Origin: Primulina eburnea | Taxonomy: Eukaryota; Streptophyta; Magnoliopsida; Lamiales; Gesneriaceae | Assembly (NCBI RefSeq): GCF_022965805.1 | Contig: NC_133105.1 | Location: 6,262,001-6,326,000 of the forward strand | Direction: 5' to 3' | DNA: 64,000 bases | Part shown: piece by piece, positions 29,233 through 41,163 of the stretch | How positions within the stretch are numbered: the first letter of the stretch is position 1 | Layout of the letters: each line of letters opens with the position of its first letter | Program-made: the position numbers and the translations under genes | The notes under the pieces: generated by a model | What the model was told of the DNA's origin: nothing | The model's database searches: none | Seen by the model: the letters and a program-made list of their open reading frames with translations, nothing else

Positions 29233-30637
29233 TTACGTGCATTAAAGATGAGATTTTTAAGCAAAGGTTTGGGATTTTTATAAAATATGTTCGGAAACAT
29301 TTAATTTGCTAATAGTTTACATGTATCTCTTCACAGATAGACGCAGCTCATGCTACTCTAATATTCATATCACATATCCATTAAAGGCAACACGTACAAT
29401 TGGTTTAAGTCATTAATTTTCCATAATCAATAAATGTGAAAGATTTCTATGGATGATATACAGATTCTTACACAACAATGATATAAAAAAAATATTTCTT
29501 CTCGGTCGAGACGACTCCGTTGTTTTAAGTTTTTATACAGTATATTTGGAATTTAGCAGCAAAACTGCGATAGAGCAAGTGGGGTGGGGGGAGAGGGTTC
29601 AGACAAGTATTAAAGAGAGGTTGATCAGATACTTAAAAGAAGCAAAAAGCAAAGGTTTTCTGGTCATCATAAGAAGTATAGAAGCTTTGATAGTAACATT
29701 TCAAAGAACATTTTCAGTCAGTTTCTTCCTAGCTATATATATATTTACCTTTCATACCTAAAATATAGAACCCAGCCTACCTTTTTTCCTCGTTACACTA
29801 ATATTTTACACATTTATTTTTGTTGCTATCTCTGTGTCCGTTTCCTCACTTTTGAGTGCCTGAAGACTGTACACCAGGGGTCAAATTAATTAACAGAAAC
29901 GAGAAAATGGAGTTCTCAACCAAATATAATCATAGCTCCATTATTGTAATAATAATAGTAGTACTAATTACAGCAATAATTATATTCTTTTGAGTAAAGT
30001 TTTACGTAGCTAGCTGGTTACTTAACCTTACTGCTATAGAATCATACATGTATAAGATCAACTAATTAATAGATACGTATATATATTGGAAATAAGGTCA
30101 TACATGTACGTATGATACATTAATGAAGAGAACAGACAAATCCCAGAAAGCCAAAAATAAACCGGAAAAAAGAAAAAGCTTCAGCTTCAGCCTCTTCGCT
30201 GGCTCTCTCTCCCTCCTTTCCATGTTTGCATTAATTTATCTGACTGAATTGTTCAGAAAACAAAACCAGAAAGAGAGGCAAAAGGGCAAGGAGAAAAAGA
30301 ACAGTTCTGGTCCAATTATGGAGGGCAAATTAAATGCGGGGAACGGAAATAAAGCTGAAAAGAAACTTAGAACTAATTCAAGAGTAGAAAGACATGGTGT
30401 TTGAGGATTCGTAAGATGATTAATTCACTCTAAACAAAAACCAACCTGCATTAACGGCTGGAGAAATATACACAACACGTACGCACAAAGAGATAGTATC
30501 TTTTCTGGTGATAACTTCTGTTCTAACAGATGGAGTGAACAAAGACTAAACATGGAGAATATTAATAGAGACTAATAGATAACATAAGGTGGACAAAATC
30601 TAGAGATTTAGCACTAATCTTAAATGCGTCGAATTAG
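29233..30637. other. HSFB4 3' flank, no supported gene
   Basis: Mostly AT-rich. A 93-codon open frame at 30123-30404 (+) begins MKRTDKSQKAK and has one hydrophobic stretch, but it has no family resemblance and lies close behind the HSFB4 stop on the other strand. I do not call it a gene. The region nearest 30638 should include the HSFB4 3' UTR. Confidence 0.4.
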
Positions 30638-31861
30638 TCAACATGGAGGCATGAGATTCAATCCTAGATCATCTTTTTCGGGAACAAGTCTGGCCTTGTT
30701 TGTCTCCATTGAAGATCTGTATTCTGGGTGCAATCTTTTCTTAGAATGCAGCGGCACACCGAAAAGTTTAGTTCTATTGTGTTCATTTTCGTCAAGAATG
30801 GTCACACTGGTCTGAGAAATTCTGGTTGGAGGAGAAGAGGAGTTGATGTTAATGGATCCCAAATACGCATTACCTTGATGGGGATTTGATGCCATTTGAT
30901 TGTACCCTATGAGCTGATTCAGTGGCTTTTGCAGCATTGACGAGCAGCCGCCATTGAAGGGATTTGTTGCAGAAGAAGATTTTGCTGAGTTGTTGGGGAA
31001 AAATGAGGAATGATAAGAACTGCTCGGAGCCACTGGTTTCACATGGTTCTGCACAAAATATATAATATCATTGTATAATTTTCTCATGTGAGATAGCTCA
31101 GATACAAGCATGGTGTTGTTTTTTCTGAGCCTCTCATTGTCTTCGGAAAGTGCAATAAACGAGCTGCTGCCGTTGTTGTATAAGGCGTTTCCGCCGCAGG
31201 TTGCGAGGTTTGTCAAAGCGGAGCCGCTACCATTTGGGGAGGCGACTGGCGGAGAGTCACACCATGTGTTTGGTTGCTGTTCATCAGAGTCCGGTGGCGA
31301 TATGCTATCTCGGATAGAGTAGGGGAAGAAACTCTGGCCATTGATAGTGGAATGGTGGCTGAGAGATGGGTGGTGGTTGAAGGACACTTGAGGAGGCTGA
31401 GCCGTCTTCCTCCGGTGGATCTCGCACAACAGATGCTTCTCACCTTTCTTGAAATACTCATTCGCAAACTCCCATCTGTCTGGCACAATCTTCCGGAAAC
31501 CCTAGTTTCATCATCATTTCACCATGATTTAAGAAACACAGACAAAACCCAAATCAGAAATTAGCATCACAAATCATCATTTCATGCACAGATCATAAAA
31601 ACACAAACTCACATAGGTGTTGAGCTGACGAACGAAGCTAGAAAAATTGTTGTGCTTGAAATAGTTAGGAAGAAGATCACGAGCAAACTCCGGCGGACGC
31701 CACACGACAAAAGTGGCATCATCTTCACCCCAAGAAACAATGTGATCCGTGCTCGGATCATCAACGAGCTGATAAGTTTTGGTCAAAAATGGAGCCGGGA
31801 CAGATTTATGAGAATCTAAGGTTAAGAGAATCCCTTCACAGTTATCCAGCATCAAGGCCAT
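30638..31861 (-). CDS. HSFB4: Class B heat-shock transcription factor, HSFB4 type
   Basis: Two exons, 31861-31613 and 31501-30638, separated by a 111 bp GT-AG intron, give 370 residues. The intron falls inside the DNA-binding domain at RQLNTY/GFRK, the conserved site in plant Hsf genes. The protein starts [20 protein letters not shown], which is characteristic of HSFB4. The DNA-binding domain spans about 20-112 ([41 protein letters not shown]). A short oligomerisation region lies near 198-238 ([19 protein letters not shown]). The class B repressor motif KLFGVPL is near 328-334, followed by a basic KKR nuclear signal. There is no AHA activation motif, as expected for class B. In Arabidopsis HSFB4 is SCHIZORIZA, a root stem-cell and cell-fate regulator. 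Start chosen at MALM, because further upstream the frame is AT-rich leader. Confidence 0.93.
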
Positions 31862-32020
31862 GGAAAATCCAAGAAAATAAGCCAAACTTTCTTGAAAAAT
31901 AATATATTCTATCTTTCCTTGAGAACAAGGGTTTTTGAGAGGTGGGGTTTCAAATTTGAAGAGTGGGAGTACTGATATAAATTTGTATATAAATTTTTTT
32001 ATTTTTCTTGGTTTTCTATT

Positions 32021-32028
32021 TTTATATA
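32021..32028 (-). promoter_or_regulatory. HSFB4: Possible TATA box of HSFB4
   Basis: TATATAAA on the - strand, about 160 bases before the start codon. The leader is AT-rich, so chance matches are likely. Confidence 0.3.
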
Positions 32029-33039
32029 TATACAAAAAAAAATCATATTTAATTACCAAGGAGACCTCGGGTATGTAGTAAGAGAGGAATATGTGTCTGT
32101 GTGTCTAGAACTGTGAAATAAGGGCATTTCTAGACAAACCCGTGACATATTTTCTTGCCCATTCTCTCTTACTTATTTATTTATTTTTTGGTATTATTTA
32201 TTATATATTATATTATATAATATAATCTCTCTCTTATTTATTTTATAATATAGTTTCATGTGTACTATATTAGAGCTTCCGCCCGCCCGCGCACACTAGA
32301 AAAAATCACGCACAAGAGATGGATAATGGGGGGTACACTTCTGTTTCTTTATACTGTCTTTTATTGATTTATTTATATTTTAAAGGAAAATTTTTAATTT
32401 TTTTGTTTTTGGGTTTATTTTGTATTTCATGTATGGATGGATCACTGAGATGCTGTTTTGCTGGACGACTGTACTGCACCAACTGGATTATTTTGGCTTA
32501 TTCTATATTTGCATTTTTTAAAAAAATTATTAAGCCCCAAGCAGAAAAAAAAGTAAGGCATCATCATTAAATAATAATTTCCCATAATAATGAAATGTTG
32601 AAAGCAATAAATCTTTCACTATCTTTTAGTTAGATTCACTCGGATTGCTCTATACATTAAAAATATTTCTCATCTTATAACACGGTCAAATATTAATCCT
32701 TAGACTTGAATCATCAACATTTATGTCAAATATAAAGTAGAAATACTCTTGGTATATCATAAACTAACTCGATTCACTCAATCTATCTTGTATGAATACC
32801 GGTTGAGTGTGTTTGAATTGATTTACTTTTGTTTGTCTTAATTAAAATTTCGATTCGTGTCATTTTTTGATAATTCAGCTATTTTTATAAAAAAAAATCG
32901 TGATGAATTTCAAATACTTCTTGATGAAATTTTATTTTAATATAAAATATAAAATAACTAAAAAAGGGAAGATGAGTAATTGATTAATAAGAAGAAAGGA
33001 AGAAGTTAAATAATGGATTGCATTAGTTTCACTTCACAT
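32029..33039. other. HSFB4 upstream region
   Basis: No gene. TC-rich and TA-rich stretches lie at 32160-32250, and a GC-rich patch GCCCGCCCGCGC at 32281. This probably holds the HSFB4 promoter. Confidence 0.4.
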
Positions 33040-34161
33040 CAAATGAGTGTGTCTCACTCTTATCTCATTTGGTTAATGATACATGATGAAGGCCGGGTGA
33101 ATTGGGTAAGAATTCGGTGGACGATTTCATCGGGTCGGGTGGATGAGCTGGAGATGGTTGCTCGGGCACCTGGACCTGCACTCTTAAGAGACAAAGAACG
33201 TTAATGAGTCGGAAAATTCTCCGACATGACCACTCCGACGTCGAAGTCTGTTAATGATTATAGATAGTTTTGTAATAAATGTTTTAGGCAATATGTAAAA
33301 AATGCATCCCTCAATGTTTAAGCGAACATGATATTTATATAAAAAAGTCAACGATAATTTGTTTTCAGTGTCCACTTACTAATTATGACAAGATGGCTGT
33401 CCATACCCTGCTTTTCTGACATCAACTTGCCAAACTGTCCATTCAACTTGTCAAATCCATGAAATTTTGTCAGTAATGATTACCAAGATAAGATATCTTA
33501 TACTTGTGCACTCGAGTGATGTGATATTATCGAGGTAACCATCAACCGAGAACTCTGGAAGCCCGGTTTCTGGCAACCTGGGGAGATGATGCCTTGGGTA
33601 GTCACTTGCCCAGCTATTACCGAATCGGCCCAAAGCTTGTCAGGACCTAACCCATGACCCTAGATCATCCAGCACCCAAGACCCGGCCTTTCCCCTGGGG
33701 GGTATCACCACTCCCTCTCTTGATAGTCGGGCTAAAGTCTTTCTCGCTGTCCCGATAACTCTTTTTTTCTCGGTCATGGAAAATTTTTGTCGTTTCATAT
33801 TCTCGGGTAGTAGGACTGATGTCATGATGTATGCCCTAGAATCTGAACAGCCCAAAATGCCTCGAATTTCGAAAATGTGAACAGTCTGAGACGCTTCGTA
33901 TTCCGAGCATGTCCTTTCATATCCCTGCACAATTTCCAAGATGAATTCTGACCGTCCGCTTATATTTAGATCAACGGTTGATATCACTTTCTTTCGCTTA
34001 TATGAAACGATGAATCGTCCTCACTGGTAACTTTTTCGCTCTCGCATTCTCTCCACTTTCTCTTATTTTCCAGCATGTTGTGCTTCTACTCCGGCGACCG
34101 CTACTGTCACCAGACTTTCACACAATTCGTAAGTCCCCTTGTTCTTACATTTCTTTAGAAA
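33040..34161. mobile_element. Probable LTR/leader of a gypsy-type retroelement
   Basis: A stretch of clearly higher GC than its neighbours, without a convincing frame, directly precedes a retroelement gag start at 34162. It has pieces such as CACCTGGACCTGCACTC and CCGGCCTTTCCCC that resemble LTR sequence. I could not find the paired LTR or exact ends. Confidence 0.4.
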
Positions 34162-35030
34162 ATGTCTAACTCCACCTCATCTACTTATAGAGCAAATGCA
34201 CGTGGCTCGCCTGAGTGCGAGTCTGCAGCGGCACATTCTGATTCTCTTTCTTCTTATGTAGAAAAACCTACTTTCATCTGCTTATCCAAAAAACCAAAAA
34301 CACAAAAAACCAATCCTACATCTTTTGGTCCTTCCTAGGTGTCCAAGAGGGAGAAAGGTAAAGCCCGGGCTCCCAGTTCTCTTCTCTCCGATGCCTCAAG
34401 TGCTCCTTAGTTTTCCACCACGGGAAGCATTCTTTGCCCCGGGGGCAGAGGAAGACCTTAGAGCATTAGGATCTATCCCTTCTCCTTCCAGATTCGACTC
34501 CCTAGTTCCTCCGATCGAGCAGATAGGCCCCCAGAGGGCTTCTACACTTTTTTCAAAGACCAGGTGTGTAGTAGGCTTAGATTCCCCCTTCCTTCTTTTA
34601 GTGGATGTGGCCCACTTTCTAGGAGTTCTTATCAATCAATTTCATCCAAACTCTTTCTGTGTTATTGCCTCGGTCTATATCCTTTTCAAAATGCACAATC
34701 TCTTCATTAACCCCCTGGTTTTACATTACTTTTTCGTCTGCAATTTTGGCGATAACGCTTTCTCCCTGTCTACTCAACTGAAGAGCCGGTTCCTTGATGA
34801 TATCGCTTCATTTCTGAAGGGGTGGAAAGGTAAGTTCTTTTTCATTGCCCTTCCTTCACCTCCCAAATGCCTAACCGTCTTCCACCACATTAACCTCCCC
34901 TCCAGGGCTCTTGTTATCACTATCCTTCCTTGCCTTCCTCTTTTCAATTCGAACTATCTCTGCATAACACTTTCGAGAAGAAGCCTGATTACCTTGCACC
35001 TCTCCGAATCTTCTGATGATAGGTGGAAGC
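34162..35030 (+). pseudogene. Gypsy-type gag-like fragment (putative transposase, gypsy type)
   Basis: An ATG at 34162 opens MSNSTSSTYRANARGSPECE. After a frame change near 34330 the sequence runs on to a conserved core around 34600-34840: LLLVDVAHFLGVLINQFHPN, then SFCVIASVYILFKMHN and DDIASFLKGWKGKFFF. This is the flavour of the plant domain annotated as putative transposase of gypsy type, found in gag regions. The frame change and the abrupt end against an opposite-strand protease fragment show it is broken. Confidence 0.7.
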
Positions 35031-35365
35031 CACTGCTTTGAATGCATTCATGGCCGCCCTCCCTAGTATAACATTGTAAGAGATGGCGCGTTGACCACAA
35101 TGAAAATGGTCATTAGTGACTTTCTTAGTTCCCCAGATCCCATAGTTATGGGGAACAGGATTTCCCCTCGGGGGTGGACGTTGTGACCGGTGAACCCAAA
35201 GAGTGCTGTCTCCACGAGCTCCATATTGTGATTCTTTATATCCATCTGATCCAGAGCCTCCTGAAATAAAACATTGACCGAGCTACCTGAATCGACAAAC
35301 ACTCTTCTGATGTCGTAATTGGAAATTTTGTCCTGGATGACCAGAGCATCATTATGATTGATCAA
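35031..35365 (-). pseudogene. Gypsy retropepsin (protease) fragment
   Basis: The - strand reads DIRRVFVDSGSSVNVLFQEA, with the aspartic protease active-site motif D-S-G, then ETALFGFTGHNVHPRGEI and GELRKSLMTIFIVVNAPS. After a stop it continues GRPPMNAF at about 35035-35060. This is the retropepsin domain of a plant Ty3/gypsy polyprotein. Only about 110 codons survive. It is opposite in strand to the gag fragment on its left, so the two are either from different elements or rearranged. Confidence 0.8.
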
Positions 35366-35668
35366 CTAATTTTTTAAAATTTGGTTTTTATACATTAACT
35401 TTTAGATTTCAACTTTTCTGGTCCAATTGTTTATGTGACACTGAAAATTTCTGACGTGGTATGAAAATTGATGACTTGTCGAATTCACGTCACCAATTGG
35501 AGTAACATAACCTAAAATTGAAGACTTGTCGGATGTGATATCAGTAATTGGGTAACATAACCTAAAACTAAAATTTAGTTTATCAAAACCAAACTTTAAA
35601 AATTAATCGACCAAAACTCGCAACTGAACTAGTTAATATACCAAAAAAATCAATTTTCCTTGAAAATA
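35365..35668. repeat. Dispersed repeat R2, copy b
   Basis: Second copy of the repeat at 28070-28318, with the same order of words (GGTCCAATTG, GACTTGTCGGATGTGATATC, ATCAATTTTCC). It begins where the protease fragment ends. Confidence 0.45.
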
Positions 35669-36945
35669 TAATATCTTCGAACATTATTATTATATGCCCG
35701 ATGAGTATTATCATCCATATCATTCACCTAAATGTATTTTACCAAATAATTAATAATAAAAAAATTATACTTTCAAAATTTATAATTGATTGGTGTAGCT
35801 GTTTGCATGTTTGTGTATACATATAAATTGTGTACGTATATGTTAATCTACGTAATGGGATTCAAAGCCCGAGAATCTGACCATTCTCAGATCTTCTCCT
35901 CCTTCATCATCATCTTCTTCTTTTCTTCCTCTTATATTGTCATTTTTATTCTTAATAATTAATTATTATCATTCAATTTTCAATGCATCTAAATATTTAT
36001 TTGGACATATAGACACATATACTCCGATCTGCACACACTACTTTTCAGAGATATACATTGCCTTCTGTTGTCATGTAGTTTTTAATTATCCATGTTATCC
36101 AATTTGGATTTTAGTCATGTTTTTCAAATTTTGATAGTTTTAATTAATTTTTCACGAGAGTGCTGATATGACTCTGCACATATCAGCATAATGTCATACT
36201 CATGTAGAAGAAAATGACTAAAACTGCAATTAAAATACATATAGCAGAATAAAATTGAAATTTGACAACAAAAATGACATAAATCAGGGGAAAAAAGATA
36301 TACATGTAGTAAAGGCCATATATTTGAATTAGTATACATATTGTGGAATAAAAAGTAATGTAGACATTGATTCATGTTTGATGAGTAATACTTATTAGTA
36401 GGGACGCTAAATGTCCCAAAATAAAAGATATATATAGGGAAATGATGAGGAATTATTTCCTATAGATACACAACTTATTTATATTTTGAAAATGCGTTTG
36501 ATACTACTCATTACTATTTGTATGGGAAAAGTTACAACTCTCCTAGTTCCCCACCACACTTATCATTGTTTTCTATCTTGTTCGATTTTTTGTTTTTGGT
36601 TGTTCTCCATTTTCCTCAATATACATTGGATATATTATAAAGAATGAGGTCTTTAGTGGTCCGACTTTATATATTATAAAGGTCGAGGTCTTCAGTGGTC
36701 CGACTTTGTGACACCAATTAATTTTTACGAAAATACCTTATTAATTTAAATAAGTAATTTTTTTTATATAATTTACTCATAGATATAATATTTAATCCAC
36801 GTTAAAAATTCAAAAATTATTTTTACAAATCACTTCTTTAATATAATTGTATTATTTTTATCTAAATAATAATTAAAAATTATAACAAAAATTTATGAAT
36901 CAATTCGATTTATTAATGATTATAATCATGATTTATGTATATATG

Positions 36946-36980
<35 letters not shown>

Positions 36981-37309
36981 GCGCGCTTGTCATGTGATTA
37001 GCAGTGGGATTATTGCTTTTGTGATTGAAGTCAAATTTCCAAATATTCCATATAGCTAGGTATATAGACTAGCTTTTACTTATTAAAGTGTCGCCCATGA
37101 ATGTATCACTAATTAAAATAAAGTTGATGTGTGACCGTCTTAATTATATTAAATCTGTCTGAATTAAAAATTTAGCAGCTTCTTTTTATAGATTTGTTTA
37201 GAAGCTTTGTCTTAAGAAATGATTGTTTGGGCACGAAGATAAATTAGATATTTATTAACACAATTGAAATGATAGATAGATGTGAATCACGTATCTTTTT
37301 ATTTTTCAT
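35669..37309. other. Intergenic DNA
   Basis: No gene. It contains a two-copy tandem repeat at 36631-36707 and a TA/GC-alternating tract near 36940-36987. Confidence 0.5.
36631..36707. repeat. Two-copy tandem repeat, about 38 bp unit
   Basis: The unit contains GAGGTCTTTAGTGGTCCGAC; the second copy differs by a few bases (GAGGTCTTCAGTGGTCCGAC). Confidence 0.85.
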
Positions 37310-37318
37310 GTTACAAAA

Positions 37319-37500
37319 GAGCATGTCTCTTGTGATATGATTTCACGAATTTTTATCTGAGAGACGGGTCAACTCTACCGATATTCACAATAAAAAGTAA
37401 TACTCTTAGCATAAAAAGTAATATTTTTTCATTGATTACCCAAATAAAGATCTGTCTCACAAAATACGACTCGTGAGACCGTCTCACACAAGTTTTTACC
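37319..37500 (+). mobile_element. MITE copy 11 (GAGACGG family)
   Basis: A 182 bp copy with flanks GTTACAAAA and CTTACAAAA (8/9 match). The left palindrome is altered (GTGATATGATTTCACG), and the right one is intact (GTGAGACCGTCTCAC). Confidence 0.87.
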
Positions 37501-40500
37501 CTTACAAAATTATCCATTTCTTAAATGACTTCGGAAGATTTAATTATTATTTCGGGTGGGATAGTGTGTGTAACTTGAATATACTTCATTAATAGATTTC
37601 CAATTAAATGTACAAGCGGTTGAGTTGTAAATTTCTAATAAATACTAAATACCAAAGCACAATCTACGTGCATATCATTGATATAAATAGTTCTTGTATG
37701 CATTTATTTAAGGGAAATTTATAATATTGTTGGTTTTATATGTTTGTTTTATGTGATTAATGTTATCTATATCAACAAATTTAAGTTTTGGTTTGTTAGC
37801 TTTGTTATTTTTGTGATTTAATTCTTTTTCCAACATATGCTGATATGACATCTATGCAACATTTATGTGTCTTTGACATGACGTTGTTATGTAAGCGTTG
37901 AACTTACGATGAAAAACGATAAAATTGCAAAAAATTGAAAGATGCATAATTAATAATAAAACTAGATAACATATAGGACCAAAATTGTAATTTTTTGGCT
38001 TCATTATAATTCAAAATTTAGAAGAAATTTAATTACAGAGAAATCACTTGGTGAATATTTTTAAATTTATTGTGTACTATCAAAATTTTTAAGGAATTTT
38101 CAACTTGTCATGTATATTTTTATATTTGTGATTTTGCCATTTTGATCATCTTATGTTTAAATTTCAGTTTCAGTATGATATCTTTGTTTTTTCCCCTGAC
38201 ACAACATCGATGTAACACTAACATGGTGTCGAAATGAACCAAAAGTATTCAATGTTACATCAGTATTTTCGAAGAAAGATGACTGAAATTGTGAAAATTG
38301 AAAGATACAAGAGTACAACTCAATTTTCACAATACAATTAAATGATCAAAATTGAAAAAAGACAGATGAAAAATGCAATTTTCCCTATTTTAAACAATGT
38401 TTTGTGTTGTAGTGCTGCAACATAATGTGATATGAATAGTAATTAAGAATGTTTCAAGTCCAACAGTAGGTTAATGACCCAGCTGGATAGCGTAGTCATC
38501 GAGATAAAATCTAGTTTAAGATTCATAACGAATAAGTGATTGTTCGCTATGTCAAAATGTGGTTTCCGCATAGTTTTTTTTAAAATTATTTATAAAAATT
38601 GGAGTATCTTCAAATTAGAGATTAGGATTATAATTACATATTATATAAACTATCTGATATAGCTACTAGTTACGAATAAATATTATTTTTTGGTCTGACA
38701 AAGATGAGACGTTATTTTTGTTCGTGGTTAATTCACATTTTTAGTCCATTAATTTGTATTTTTAGTCCTTTTTAGTGAGTGCTGACATGACACGGAAAAT
38801 ATTGTATGCCATCAGAAAATGATGATGTATTGATGTGTGACCGGATATTGTTGACGTGGACGGGTGTAAAGCACTCAAACTGAAAAATGACTAAAATTGA
38901 AAAGAATGCATATTAATGAACTAAAAATGTGAATTGACTTACAACAAAACTAAAAACGAAAAACGTGCAAGTTCGAAACCAGATGTATAAATTTTCCCAT
39001 CACAAAATCAGCTTACAAAATTTTAGATAATTTTTTTGGGAGGATGTTTCTCCACATATATCTTTGTGATCCGTCCTCGAAGAACCCCACCACCTCCTCA
39101 GTCCTCACATGCACGATCATTGCGGATGCTCTCTCTCTTTATATATAATGCTAATCATAGTTATATAATAACATAGCGATATTTTCTAGGAAAGACAGCT
39201 TAAAAAACATGATCACACTCTAAAACTTAGAAAAATCTGTCACAGAAATATACACTTTTGTGTGTGTGTATCACAGTATAATAATATATTTTCTGTAGAA
39301 TATATATTACTAATATATTAAAGGCACGCTTTCCCTGTTTAACTACACGACTAGAGGTAAAAAAACAAAATAAGAGAGGAAGAATCAAAGAGATTATGGT
39401 GCACGACAAGCTACAAGGTTCTTCGGGCTGTCTCTTCCCACACTCTCTTTTGTCCATTCTGTTGGACCCTTGCTGCAGTGGGGAAGCTTATTATTTTAAT
39501 AACATCAAATAATATTTGTTTAATCTTTTAAAACTCGGAATGATACGATATTTAGTACAAGAAAGCATGGTTAATTTGGAGATATGGGCGCCAGCTATAG
39601 GTTTCTGAGTTCGAATAAACATATTTTGGTTTGTCTCGGATTTTTAAAAAAAAATTGGTACGAGAAGATTCATTACTTTTCTCGATTCAGTCCTTTTTGT
39701 TTGTCTCGTACCATAATATAGTCTCTCATGTTACGATTTTTGACCCAATTTAGTCTCTGTTTAAAATTCCTTAATCTGTTAGATGTTATTGTTGTGTAAT
39801 GGAAGTTACATGTCATATTGTTTGCTTTGGGTCTCACTTTTCATGGATTTGCTTTTGGTCTTTATCCGAAAGATTTTATATCAACGGAGATATCATTCCG
39901 TCTTATTAACTCATGATCTCCTCATATTTTCAATGTGGGACTTTGGTTGCATTTCCAACCGTTACTAATTCGAATTATATGAAATCTTTAATTATTATTT
40001 TTTATTGAAAGGATTATTATTGTCTTTATGATACATTGAATATAACAACTTTTGAAAAATTTAATGTAACCGATGGTCAAATTAATATAGGTTGTCTTAT
40101 GATTTAGGCAAGATTTGGATGGTCACGAGGGGTGTCCACTGGTGAGAGTATTAAATAAATTATAACATTAGGGAGTGAGGCCACGAGGAATGCGCAAAGC
40201 GAAATAAACGAAGATCAATTTACATGGAAGGATAGCCGTATAAATAAAGAACATTTTTTTTTTTGCTCACATGGATTTAAGTGAGTTGGTAAAACTTTGA
40301 ATGACGTAGAAAAATGTTCTCCGACATCGCTCGATCATTGTCTGAAGCATGTTATTCAATGAAATTTTGTTGGTATGCTCTGGGAGTCGGTATTTATAGT
40401 CCTCTCTCTCGGGTCTTTACTTACTCGTGCATATCTCTCAATTTATCATCTCGTCGGGATTAAGAGATCTTGACCAATATAAAGAGTTTCCCATTCATGG

Positions 40501-40971
40501 TAACCTTTTGAAAAGAAATAAATTTAGCATCAAAATAATTACTTTATAATATATTAGAGTGAATAAATGAAATGGTGGGTTTTGTACTCTGTTATTGCTG
40601 CAGTACGTGGTTCTGTAGACTTCTGTATTTCATGCCTCGCCACTTGCATTCAATGTGTATGGCTGCTTTTAATTATATTTTTTCTAGCAAGGTGATATTT
40701 ATATACATTGTTGATCTTTTTTTAAAAAACGCATGATTGTAGGTTTTGATATAGTATGAGTCGTAAATTAATTTGGGAAAATATCTAAATTGGACCCGCA
40801 AATTCCTCGATTTTGACTTTCTATATTATCAAAGTTTGTTCTAAGTGCAAAAACTTTGTTTTTTTTTCCTTTTCGTCTTTAGTTGTATTTATCGGAGTAC
40901 CGATGTATTATGCATCACGCTCAATTGTGAAAGGAAAAATAATTCTTTGGTTCCAAAATATAATTTATTCC
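37501..40971. other. Long intergenic stretch without a gene
   Basis: About 3.4 kb of AT-rich sequence. The parts at 37990-38390 and 38730-39010 share words with repeat R2 (for example ACTGAAATTGTGAAAATTG) and look like decayed dispersed repeats. The frames present are short and of low complexity. Confidence 0.45.
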
Positions 40972-40980
40972 TTAAAATAT

Positions 40981-41163
40981 GAGTATGTCTCTTGTGAGAC
41001 GGTTTCACGAATATTTATCTTTGAAACGGGTCAACCCTACCGATATTCACAATAAAAAGAAATACTATTAGCATAAAAGGTAAAAAAAATTCATGGATGA
41101 TCCAAATAAGAGAACCATCTCACAAAATACGACCCGTGAGATCGTCTCACACAAGTTTTTGCC
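40981..41163 (+). mobile_element. MITE copy 12 (GAGACGG family)
   Basis: A 183 bp copy opening GAGTATGTCTCTTGTGAGAC and closing CACAAGTTTTTGCC. The flanks TTAAAATAT and TAAAATTAT are only partly alike. Confidence 0.88.

Noticed and set aside
30123..30404. 93-codon lysine-rich frame with one hydrophobic segment
   Set aside because: No family resemblance, low-complexity composition, and position in the HSFB4 3' flank. A real small gene cannot be excluded without transcripts.
33640..33987. 115-codon - strand frame (MISTVDLN...)
   Set aside because: It lies in the probable LTR or leader of the retroelement and shows no recognisable domain.
34396..34635. 79-codon - strand frame opposite gag
   Set aside because: Antisense to the better-supported gag-like fragment.
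36940..36987. TA/GC alternating tract as a possible origin or regulatory site
   Set aside because: It is simple microsatellite sequence; nothing else supports a function.
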